A stretch of 64,000 nt of DNA from Styela clava (taxonomy: Eukaryota; Chordata; Ascidiacea; Stolidobranchia; Styelidae): contig NC_135251.1 in assembly GCF_964204865.1 (NCBI RefSeq), positions 22,134,001 to 22,198,000 of the forward strand, read 5' to 3'. Positions 36,901 through 44,593 of this stretch are shown here, piece after piece (within the stretch, counting starts at the first letter, position 1; each line of letters opens with the position of its first letter). The notes beneath the pieces are model-generated. The model saw only the letters and a program-made list of their open reading frames with translations, searched no databases and was not told the origin of the DNA. The translations under genes and the position numbers were made by a program.

Positions 36901-38979
36901 GTTGATAATATTTTATAACACCGTCCTCAGTTTTAGTAACTACTCTCTTATTTTCAGTCGCAGATTCATTCTATTATTATATGAATCGTCTCGTCACCCA
37001 TGATCGCAAAATAACGAGTTTTTCACTCTGGACGCACAAGTCCGGGCGGAAAAAACAATTATTGACGTATTTGAGACAAAAAACAACGTACGTGTGTGAG
37101 AGGATACTTGTGAAATGGGGAGGATTTCCAAAAATATAGTTTACAAACACAATATCGATTATAACGGCCTAACTAAACGACCACATTAAGCTGACCAAAA
37201 CATTCAGTGACTTGTATAAAATTAGCAAAATCATTGTCAAAACAACGATTCTTTAATTATCCCTGAAAAGACCTGTTGTCGATGATCGCTTAACTTACGA
37301 TTTTGTTTGAATAAACGTGCAGTTGTGCTAGAAATAAAAAAATTTATATCCTATGTCCGCTGCGGCCTGCAAAGTAATAAACGTTGACGATTAATATCAG
37401 CAATTATAACGTAATGGGCAAAGTAAAAAGACGTTGCGCTGTCGCTGATACTAACCACTAAAAAAATTTATGTTGTAGATTTGTTTAAATTTCACCATTT
37501 CATGAACGTTTTAGACGAAAGACAATAACACATATCAATGATTACCAATTCTATAATATACATACAGCTCATAAAAGATCTCGACTCACTGGCGGCCCCA
37601 AGCCTTTTACAAAAACGTAATGCAGCCGTCTAAAGAAAAAGGTTGTGCACCCCTGAACTAGAAGATTGATATCTAAAATTTGTGCGATTTGGAAACATAC
37701 CCAGTCCTTCGTATTCGAGAAGACAAGGAAAACTTGATCGATGAAAACGGAATTTCAACCCAATTTTACTGCTTAATTCCACACATCCTCAGTGGAATTG
37801 CGCCTTTTTAGGGATAGATTCAAAAAATTCAACATTATGATAATAACAACACAATAATTATAATACAATTGATTATCTAATCAAATAGTACCTCGACAAT
37901 CGGAGCTGTCGACATTCCATTCTACAATACCGGGAGCTGTTTCCTCGCAAGTTACAGCAGCGGCTCCTAACTGATAATATCCTTCATTACATTTGATTGG
38001 GCATTCAAACCCGACTGTCGCATTAGCACAACTCGCAGAAGGCCGTCCATTCTCGATTACTGGGTCAGATGAACAAACAGTAGCTGAAATGAGTGTAACA
38101 AAAAAAAATTGAATTTATAACTCAACTACGAGATTATAACCTTTAAGAATAAGCTTGCTATGCTAGGAAATGACACATAGGTTAGATCCAACTGTATAAA
38201 AAAATTTCATAACCGAAGAACTAAATTTAAAGAAATGACATGGCAATGTAATCGTCTTTACGTTTTTTCTTTTTTTTGATAAAATTTTATAGGTCGTCTT
38301 TGATCGGTGAAAAGATGTTTTTTGAAAATACTTAAACTGCAAAATGGTTTTCATTTCCCATTCAAACACGTTCTAAGGAGAAGGATGTGAATGGCGAAGG
38401 TATAATATATTCTGTTGAAGCAAGGCTGCTTGCTATAAGGGGGAACGGGTATGGATAAACTGAAACGGAACACTGGGTATCTCGGAAAGGTGTTATATAT
38501 AAAAAACAACAATGCTCTAATATATGTCCATATATTACCATGGTCAAATAACTTTCCAAATGTCAACGCAATCCCAGCTAAATGCTGAAAGCAATTTATC
38601 AGATGTCATATAGCAAGGCTCCCGTGAATTCAAATAACAGCAAAAGTTTAGGTGCAATTCAAAAACTAAAAAAAAGTATCAGTCTTCTAGCGAATTTTCC
38701 ATATTAAAATTAAAAATTTGAAATTGATTGTTCCATTAGTTGCGAAGAAAGGCGACGACAACAACAACAAACCCAAGCATTCCAACAAGGCTAACAGAAA
38801 AAATAACAATTCAGCAAGATAATCCACATGTCAGCCCACTTCGTGTTCAATAATTGTAAAGGGCATATATATATAAGACAAAATAAAAGACAACCTTGAA
38901 TTCTTCCGCTGAACAACTTTGTTATAAATATCACGAGAATGAAAAATCTTGCTGAAAGTACATTGTTGCTGTGCATCAT
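12781..38979 (-). CDS. Gene R: secreted 17-sushi-domain protein, 18 visible exons
   Basis: Exon order is signal (38979-38895), C (38083-37892), then A8 B8 A7 B7 A6 B6 A5 B5 A4 B4 A3 B3 A2 B2 A1 B1, ending at 12781. Every exon is open and in phase 1, so any exon set can be skipped or duplicated without a frameshift. The visible coding length is about 3,571 bases (near 1,190 residues). Each domain has the six-cysteine sushi pattern with a late Trp. Sushi-only secreted proteins serve in complement control, adhesion or immune recognition, but the exact role here is unknown. No transmembrane or terminal exon was found. Either the end is the open read-through after the last B exon, or the 3' end was lost at the breakpoint near 10.75 kb. 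Confidence 0.65.
13705..13908 (-). CDS. Sushi exon A1
   Basis: 204 bp, 68 residues, acceptor TTTAG|CTCTG, donor GAAG|GTAC. The six cysteines are intact. It is distinguished by GGQSC in place of GGPSC and Ile for Val before KPF. Confidence 0.85.
15690..15896 (-). CDS. Sushi exon B2
   Basis: A 207-bp phase 1-1 exon with the six-Cys pattern intact and DEIFKETC in the first half, as in B1 and B3. The open read-through after the donor is kept. Confidence 0.85.
16614..16817 (-). CDS. Sushi exon A2
   Basis: 204 bp, intact. Distinguished by GGPTC and by Thr in place of Ala at DNTIGKW. Confidence 0.85.
18602..18808 (-). CDS. Sushi exon B3
   Basis: 207 bp, intact. Distinguished by Ile for Val before the first Cys, PFSSC for PSSSC, and AGDN for ADDN. 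Confidence 0.85.
19535..19741 (-). CDS. Sushi exon A3
   Basis: At 207 bp it is one codon longer than most A exons. The hypervariable loop before the last Cys reads NNPVGWW instead of NAIGKW, adding one residue and a second Trp. The cysteine frame is unchanged. Confidence 0.85.
21520..21726 (-). CDS. Sushi exon B4
   Basis: 207 bp, open. Distinguished by KEICNLTC in place of KETCDLKC. All six cysteines are kept. The change near the acceptor (TGTAAATC for TGCAAATC) lies in the intron and leaves TTTTCAG intact. Confidence 0.8.
22452..22658 (-). CDS. Sushi exon A4
   Basis: 207 bp with the same one-codon-longer loop as A3, here NNDIGWW. SCTGV replaces SCAGV. Sharing the WW loop with A3 suggests these two units are sister copies. 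Confidence 0.85.
23105..23308. mobile_element. 204-bp MITE in unit 4
   Basis: Inserted into the hAT stump and flanked by the exact 8-bp duplication aattttta (23097-23104, 23309-23316). The other units read ccaaatttttatctg without a break, giving a clean empty site. The ends are inverted repeats built from two copies of tacatttgaaccca. An 8-bp duplication fits hAT; there is no coding capacity. Confidence 0.8.
24045..24251 (-). CDS. Sushi exon B5
   Basis: 207 bp, open. Distinguished by DEIY, CDLTC and ATCDD. The read-through after its donor is short because of the deletion downstream. Confidence 0.85.
24977..25180 (-). CDS. Sushi exon A5
   Basis: 204 bp, intact. Distinguished by MIF for MVF, KLF for KPF, LDC for LEC, and QNNAIGKW. 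Its donor is GAAG|GTATTT. The acceptor lies only 35 bp from a hAT end, as in all A exons. Confidence 0.85.
25216..26715. mobile_element. 1.5-kb hAT-type element nested at the older hAT junction
   Basis: Begins CAGGGGTTCTCAAAC and ends TTTGAGAACCTATG, a decayed ACCCCTG end. It is flanked by an exact 8-bp duplication gactagag (25208-25215, 26716-26723). That 8-mer is the same target duplication that borders the older 1.2-kb hAT. Subterminal repeats of gcggagcccc face each other. An open frame of 74 codons at 25474 has no transposase signature, so it is non-autonomous or decayed. Confidence 0.85.
28068..28274 (-). CDS. Sushi exon B6
   Basis: 207 bp, intact. Distinguished by TFTNGY for TFANGY; otherwise like B7 and B8. 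Confidence 0.85.
28998..29201 (-). CDS. Sushi exon A6
   Basis: 204 bp, intact. VFLNGG (Leu for Ile) is shared only with A7 and A8, marking the youngest clade of A exons. Confidence 0.85.
30486..31186. mobile_element. 0.7-kb hAT-like element in unit 7
   Basis: Ends TAGGGCTTGAAATGG and ATTTCCAGCCCTA are inverted repeats. The flanking 8-mers acaataac (30478-30485) and acaaaaac (31187-31194) form an 8-bp duplication with one mismatch. Subterminal ggttaaccggttaacc palindromes occur at both ends. Units 1-4 show the empty site. Confidence 0.8.
31663..31869 (-). CDS. Sushi exon B7
   Basis: 207 bp, intact. The translated domain is identical to B8. The open read-through after the donor extends about 80 residues. 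Confidence 0.85.
32594..32797 (-). CDS. Sushi exon A7
   Basis: 204 bp, intact. Its domain equals A6 and differs from A8 only at the GYY/CYY position. Confidence 0.85.
34082..34781. mobile_element. 0.7-kb hAT-like element in unit 8
   Basis: Copied with its unit from the element at 30486-31186. Its left end TAGGGCTGGAAATGG is closer to the inverted partner than the unit 7 copy. Same flanking 8-mers. It marks the duplication as younger than the insertion. Confidence 0.8.
35258..35464 (-). CDS. Sushi exon B8
   Basis: 207 bp, intact, and the first B exon in transcript order. DEIYKETC as in B5-B7. Confidence 0.85.
35629..35690. repeat. 31-bp tandem duplication in the A8-B8 intron
   Basis: ccacaatatcggtgatagat and the next 11 bases occur twice in tandem. 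The other units have one copy. Confidence 0.9.
36220..36423 (-). CDS. Sushi exon A8
   Basis: 204 bp, open. Gly of the conserved CNKGYY is Cys here (CNKCYY), giving seven cysteines. An unpaired Cys next to the fourth conserved Cys could alter disulfide pairing. A7, its near-identical twin, keeps Gly, so the change is very recent. Confidence 0.85.
36459..37655. mobile_element. hAT-type element, full-length copy in gene R intron
   Basis: The counterpart of 1223-2418 in inverted orientation. Ends CAGGGGTGCGATGACG and GTGCACCCCTG; flanking 8-mers gactagag and aactagaa. The tandem-duplication breakpoint falls inside it at about 37102: units 1-7 carry only the part from 36459 to this point. Confidence 0.8.
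37892..38083 (-). CDS. Sushi exon C of gene R
   Basis: 192 bp, phase 1-1, 64 residues. Phe at position 26 gives the regular six cysteines (4, 19, 28, 32, 46, 63), unlike the plus-strand copies. Trp at 56. Acceptor TTTCAG|CTACTG, donor GAG|GTACTA. Confidence 0.85.
38396..38560 (-). repeat. First-intron segment of R with dispersed-repeat end
   Basis: Collinear with the reverse complement of about 10010-10170. It contains caatgctctaatatatgtcc, a diverged form of the dispersed motif. No exon is seen between the signal exon and exon C. Confidence 0.4.
38895..38979 (-). CDS. Signal-peptide exon of gene R (start codon)
   Basis: 85 bp from ATG ATG to CAAG|GTTGTC, phase 1. 28 residues with the hydrophobic core FFILVIFITKLF. 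It differs from L2 by Phe for Leu in the core. The conserved start, core and donor in two inverted copies support it as a real first exon. Confidence 0.8.
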
Positions 38980-41662
38980 CTTATTCCTTCGTCACTTTAA
39001 TACATTTAAAGTCATACATGGTAATCTGAAAAAACGCTGTTTTATTTCAATTTCTTATTATGGGTAATCTGTGGTTTTCGTTGAATAACAATATTAAATA
39101 AAAAATAACGAATGATTTCACATTCAAGTTTATGCATTTATGGGTATTGTTTTGTCTACGTATACTTAGATATACGTTTGGCAGGGGGTTTCGTTGCATG
39201 ACTCGAAAAAAATAATAAGTAAGCGGTCCATGTTTAATTAACTGTTTCAAGTCTAATTTTTTTTCATTTTAAATAAACCAAGAATTCGGGGACTATTTCA
39301 GTCATTTTTAACTTTTTCAGCTATATTGATTAAAACAATATTTTTTAAATTAAAATTTCAAGGTAGTTGATAAAGCTTTGGTATAATAAGTAGCCAAATT
39401 ATCTGCTCATAATATTTCTTTCCTATTGCTGCTAACACAAAGCAGTATATTCGTCGTTCATTTGTAAAAATGATCTTCAGGTAAACCGAAACCTTTTTAT
39501 TCTAAGAATTCATCGATATCTCTCCCCACTTGCATCTTGCCACCCACATATAACATCTGTTTGCTTCAAGAATATTATTTTTCAGAACATGCCTACATAT
39601 CACACTGGATCAACAACAAGAAATCAACAACATGAGATAAATGAGCAATACAGATTTTAAAACATTTCTCGATTGTGGTTACGACATAAGTGAATATACA
39701 CTTATAAATAAATACAATCGTGATGCACACAGCAATCCCGCCAACCTATTTGCCGTACGCAAAGGATTAAGCTTGTGAATGAGGAATATGAGTCAAAGAA
39801 TACAAATAATACTTGAAATAATCAATTACAAAGTGTTTAAGTCTTAGTTTTATGTTTCAGTGGAAGTTTTCTTATTTAACGGCGTCGTGTTGGAAAACGT
39901 TAGATGCGAGATTTGGTCTTACATAGTTAAGCATGCCAACTAACCATATAAGGTCATTCATTATAGCTTTACAAAGTAAAAATATCGACCTGGTAATCTT
40001 AACATCTGGCTGATGTTTCACCACCCCCCCCCCCTCTCTTTTAACTATGATGTAAATGCGATATAAGAATTGCGTAAATATTGCAAAACTTTATACATAG
40101 AGACTAAAAATAAGGCACAAAGCATCTAATAAAGACAGTATATGCATTTGTTCATCATTGGCGACATATCTTTTTCTTTGTACAACCATAATTTTCAGAA
40201 ATTACTTTCACTCTTAGTGTTTGTTAGACAAACAATCTAATCCTTACCAAGATGAGTATGTCAGTTAAGAAATACGATAATTCAAACAAAAATGAAGCAA
40301 AATCAATATCTCTGGAAGATATTATATTTGATCTGCAATAACATTGGGGTGCATAGCCGCGACAAAGCACGAACGAGACGCATCTAAGGCTTCACCGTAT
40401 GTATTTTTTAGACCACAACAAACTAAACAATTGTGAAGTCAAATAGCACCGACTTAAACTGAAGCAGCTAAGAATTCCCGAATATATAGTGTTTCAAAGC
40501 AAAAACACAAATAAATATGAAAATATTGCGAACAAAGTATTGACACAAAATTGTCATTTTGAATGAAGATATTTGCTGCTTATTTTGAAAGCAGTGAATC
40601 GTAATCTGGCGTTTAATTCTAAAACATTCAACCTCAAAACTCCAATAATACATCATTTTTACCTTATCGTTCTTTCGCTTTTGATCATTTTAAAATCTAT
40701 TTCACGCTGATGATGTACACCACCGAGTCCAACGCGAGAAAGATATGACGATGACAACTTTCGGTTTAGTACTAAACCTCACTTAAGATAAAAAAAAATA
40801 CTCTTGTTTCTCCTCAACAACTGATTTTTCAATAAAAGAAAGTATTCTGATTTTTGACACTGAAGCTTTTCGACTGTCCATCTCAAACTGGAGATCGTTA
40901 TATTTAAATAAATATTTACTTTATATATTTATATGTTATAACCAAATCAATAGCTGGAATTTTTTTGGCTAAATAGATTTCCCAACCTATGATGTAATAT
41001 TAAAAACTAAATATTTGAAAATGAAACAGACATTTTGAATATCGATATTATGAAATACTGTATATTGTTTGAATTCGGAACGATAAATCGTGGTATATCA
41101 TGGAGGTGTATAAACACCTCAATGACCTGTTTTCAGCGTAGAAGAATTTCTGGCTTCGAAAAACGTCATTGTTACATTTTTTAGACCAAAAGCGTAAATT
41201 AGATTGGAACACGAATCCAACTCATATTTTTTTTTGTTGACCCTTGTCCACATTCGAGTCAACATTTCTCTTTTTATAATTTGTCTCCGATTACTATGAC
41301 AAGTTGTCCCTGAAGTTTGCTACCCATACGACATCTTAAAATTGATGAGATTAATTGTGTAGAAGTCTAAAACGTTAAGTTGTGGGGTATTTTATTTATT
41401 ACTTTTATTATAGTCATTATATGTACATGTGTGTAAACAAAATATTGTTTCTCGATGATGTATGAAATGTACTTAATCAGCGAGAAATATGTTTGAAAGG
41501 GACTGAAATACAAAACAAAGGTAGAGATTTGGATAGGGAAGGAAAATGATATGCTGTGAAGTTGACTGTTTCCGAATCACACGCTAAAACCTATTTGCCA
41601 TTCAGATTAAATTTTGCAATTTTTTGTCATTAATTTGTTCGCAATAATATCTTAGTTATTCG
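38980..41662 (-). repeat. 5' flank of gene R (right arm of inverted duplication)
   Basis: Inverted counterpart of about 5941-9604. No coding region is supported. It contains a poly-C run at about 40022-40034 and the empty sites for the two left-arm insertions. The promoter of R must lie here, but I cannot place a TATA box with confidence in such AT-rich DNA. Confidence 0.6.
40218..40234. promoter_or_regulatory. Conserved palindrome TGTTTGT-TAG-ACAAACA upstream of R
   Basis: The inverted-arm counterpart of 8409-8425, about 1.24 kb upstream of the R start codon. Both half-sites are unchanged. Confidence 0.35.
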
Positions 41663-41869
41663 TGGAATTGTATTGTGTATTTTGGCATTCGTTTCCTTCT
41701 TGTCTTCACATGTTTGGACACGAATTGTACTTATGAATCGTTTTGTTATTACTATGTTGTTGTTCATGATGTTGTTAGCGTTTTTTTTTAAAGTGAGGAG
41801 CGCTTCACAATCACAATAGTGGGTGCCACCCTTTTATTGTGGCCTAAACCTAAACTGTTGATAAACGAC

Positions 41870-42200
41870 AAAAACGTCGCGTTGCTGTTGCGGCTATGAC
41901 CGACAAGGTCATTGCAGATCAAATAATAACATCTTGCGGTAAATATTTATTTGATCTAGTTTTTATTTGAATGCTTTACTTATCTAACAAACTGATCTCG
42001 GTGGGGGATACGTTGTTTGTCGAACAAACACCAAATAATGAAAGTAATTATTGAGATTCATGCTTGAACGTTGAAAAGGTCACTTTGCCAATGGTCAGGA
42101 AATGAATATTCTGTTTTTACTAGATTTGATTTATGCGTTGTTTTCGGTCAATATGTTAAGATTTTTTATATCAAATTTATATTATATTATTATATCTGAA
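41870..42200 (+). repeat. Diverged copy of the sushi-gene upstream region
   Basis: Aligns by eye with about 8260-8580 in the same orientation: a GTCGCGGCTATG-like block, cattgcagatcaaataataa, the palindrome, gaaagtaatt, and an atgtt(c/a)agatttttt block, separated by many substitutions. It points to an older duplication of the locus. No signal exon follows on the plus strand within the next 1.5 kb. Confidence 0.5.
42014..42030. promoter_or_regulatory. Palindrome TGTTTGT-CGA-ACAAACA in the diverged copy
   Basis: Both half-sites are intact although the surrounding sequence is strongly diverged. Confidence 0.35.
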
Positions 42201-42253
42201 AACGACAATACTGTCTCCTCAATTAAGTACCTGCCAAAACATGTTCTATTGCA

Positions 42254-42330
42254 GGACTTCCCAAACTTTTGAGCCCGCGGCCCCTTGTGATATAAGAAAA
42301 TTTTCGCGGCCCTTGTCTAAGTTTATTATG
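42254..42330 (+). mobile_element. hAT-like left end fragment
   Basis: CAGGACTTCCCAAACTTTTG followed by GCCCGCGGCCCC and, 40 bp on, TCGCGGCCC. This resembles the ends of the 25216 element (CAGGGGTTCTCAAAC...GCGGAGCCCC). I found no matching right end, so it is a truncated or decayed copy. Confidence 0.45.
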
Positions 42331-43402
42331 CTAAACAGTTCGAAATATGCATTTTTGATATTTTACTGACACAACTTTTAGTAGGCCTACTCAATAACAA
42401 AAACAAGCACATGTTTTCTCAGAGTAAGGTTATTAAATTATTCAATGTAATGGGTGCAAATGCTTTTCGCTGCGTAGCAAGTCCATCCGTGGCCCAATGT
42501 TTGTTTATGCAGGCCTAAATGATGAATTACAATGTCAGGCCACCGACGGTCTGATCCTTATCCGGAATTGTTCTCTCTTATTGATCAAACATAGCATATG
42601 GCTTAGCATCGGTTTGTGGTTTGTGCGAATTTGATTCATATACACATTATTTGCAATAATGAGAAACATCAGAATATGCCTTGTTATGCAAGCGCGATGA
42701 TTCTACTGTGTTTCCCTAAAAATATGACCAAGACTGAATTTCAAAAATGGTTTTAACATAAGCGCTCCCCTTAACAAAGACTTCGTCGATAGCGCAATTG
42801 TTTTTACCTAGTCCAGTTTCAATTTTGCTAGAGCGTCGCAAAATTTTGTGATGGTGTTATAATAAATAAGTATATTTCTAAAAATTCGTTTTTTTTGTAG
42901 ATAAAGATTATTTTTCTTTTATTTTTCAAGAAGCGTTGCGCACTCCCATCCCTAGGCTTGTCCATAGGACATATTTTTCTGTCCCATTCCCATCCCATTG
43001 CAATTATGCTTGTCCCACCCCATGGGATTTGTTAATTTTAGGTTTAGCGTCTACTAAATAGGACTATATGTACGATGAGACATGCAACACAACAAAATTT
43101 ACTTTAAATTCAGATTTATCATACCATTATCATATCATGTGTCCATCAGCCCCTTCACGAAACATATTGTTAAGGCTGAATATATTTTGCTCTTTATAAC
43201 TAACAAGAAAGCTATGCTCAAATATATAGACACGAAGTCCATAACGAAATGTTTTACCATCAGTTCCTTGAAAATCATACGGTTTTCGTGTCCCATGAGC
43301 AATACAAATGTGTGTCGGCCCATCCCATCCCACGGGACGTTTACCATGGAAATCCCGTTCCCATATACAAGCCTGCAGATTGGGTTATGTCAAATAGTGT
43401 CA
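42331..43402. other. Non-coding repeat-rich stretch before the SLC26 piece
   Basis: No gene is supported to about 42940. From 42950 to 43380 there are repeated cccatcccat blocks, and at 43202-43230 a copy of the dispersed motif gctatgctcaaatatata. The open frame starting at 43082 runs through this repeat before entering the SLC26 segment, so its first 107 codons are not SLC26 sequence. Confidence 0.5.
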
Positions 43403-43936
43403 GGATTCTTCCGTGGTCATTCGGGTGGAGATGCATCAGCAAGAAGCGCGGTGCAGGAAAGTGGCGATGGAAACACACAGATTGCTTCGCTTGTATCTTG
43501 TTTAGTAATGCTTCTTGTATTACTAGTTATCGGACCAGTTTTTGAAAGCTTACCTGTCGCTTGTCTAGCTTGTATAATATTAGCAAACCTACATAATCTT
43601 TTCATGCAGTTTGAAAAATTACCTCGGCTTTGGAAAATCGATGAATATGATTTTTCAATATGGCTTCTCACATTCCTATTTGTCGTTCTTCTTGGCGTGG
43701 ATACTGGACTACTTTTAGGAGTAATATTTTCTCTTTGCTGTGGCGGACTAAGACAACGTATGGTATCGACCAAGTTCGTAGGTGCTCTGGATGAAACTGG
43801 CGTATATAGAGATGTGAATTTCTATCAGGATGCGCATGAAATACCAGGAATAAAGATTATACAATTTACGCAGCCTCCAACGTATGCCAACATGTCGTCA
43901 TTAGAAAAAAATATTACAGATCTTCGCCATGATTAA
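43403..43936 (+). pseudogene. SLC26-type anion transporter fragment, intronless
   Basis: The frame encodes the end of the transmembrane core and the start of the STAS domain of an SLC26 (sulfate/anion exchanger) protein. The hallmark SRTAVQESTGGKTQ region appears here as ARSAVQESGDGNTQ. It is followed by hydrophobic helices with LVIGPVFESLP and CIILANL, the PRLW motif, a GVDTGLLLGV helix, and the YRDVNFY...VPGIKI-like STAS entry. It stops at TAA (43934-43936) early in STAS. The N-terminal two thirds and the rest of STAS are absent, and no intron interrupts a stretch that usually spans several exons. I infer a truncated retrocopy or remnant. A real exon using the cag|GATTC acceptor at 43403 is less likely. 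Confidence 0.7.
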
Positions 43937-44167
43937 TCTGTGAATCCAACAATTGGTAAAAAAGTGTCAAAAACCAGTGATTTCGAAACGATCGAAGGTG
44001 AAAATGACACTCCCATTAGCATCTATACAAGAAGATGTGCTCATGAAACTATCGTTGTATGGTATAGTATAGATGATGAGAAATTTGCAATAAAAATATT
44101 TCCTACAGTGTCGCTGGCTGTGGCGACCGCAAAAAGTTTTGCTGGAGTCAGAGCACCAAATATTTGA
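43937..44167 (+). pseudogene. Continuation of the SLC26-piece frame after an in-frame stop
   Basis: The same frame stays open for 76 more codons to TGA. It includes GKKVSKTSDFETIEG-like polar sequence suited to the variable STAS loop, then an unrecognised C-terminus. Assignment to SLC26 rests on shared frame and position only. Confidence 0.35.
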
Positions 44168-44536
44168 GACAGGATATATTCTTGAGTGAATATTGTTATG
44201 AAATATTGCAATATTTCAATTCTATCTCGGTAAATATATGTTAAAGTACTATATATATATAGAAGTGCTTTGTATACATACTTACTATCAATATAGTATA
44301 ACTGAGCTAACTCGAACAATCGCTAAGCTTTTAAACAATCTTAAAAAATCAGATTTCCATTACCATGCGCAACTGATGAATTGTAGCCCACTATAAAATG
44401 ATGTAACTGTTTTAATCATGCAGAGAAATAACTCTTATATAAAAGGTTTTAAGAATATTTTATTTTGAAGAATTGTAATAAATTAGATTTATGTAGAAAC
44501 TCTTCGTGATTTTTCTTAAAATTGTACCACAGAAAT
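44168..44536. other. Intergenic / AADAT 3' flank
   Basis: AT-rich with a short TA-dinucleotide run near 44252. On the minus strand this is where AADAT polyadenylation should occur. No gene is seen. Confidence 0.4.
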
Positions 44537-44593
44537 TTATTTGTTGTTGTTATGCAACTCTTCACGAACCAGATTAGAAAGTCTCTGAATTCC
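44537..44593 (-). CDS. AADAT: AADAT exon 10 (C-terminus, stop)
   Basis: Acceptor TTTACAG, phase 0, 18 residues ending HNNNK then TAA. It supplies the last helix after SPENIEE. The read-through of exon 9 would stop after two residues, so this exon is needed. Confidence 0.75.
   Translation of the reverse strand, partial: GIQRLSNLVREELHNNNK

Larger units (their letters stand above)
33481..37102 (-). repeat. Tandem unit 8 (exons A8, B8), first unit of the array
   Basis: It is continuous with the full-length hAT (36459-37655), so it represents the founding 5' position. It holds a second copy of the 0.7-kb hAT (34082-34781) and a private 31-bp tandem duplication (35629-35690). Confidence 0.85.

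Noticed and set aside
43082-43402. N-terminal 107 codons of the 284-codon frame as part of the SLC26 protein
   Set aside because: This stretch contains the dispersed-repeat motif and cccatcccat repeats, and does not resemble SLC26 transmembrane sequence. Similarity begins at 43403.
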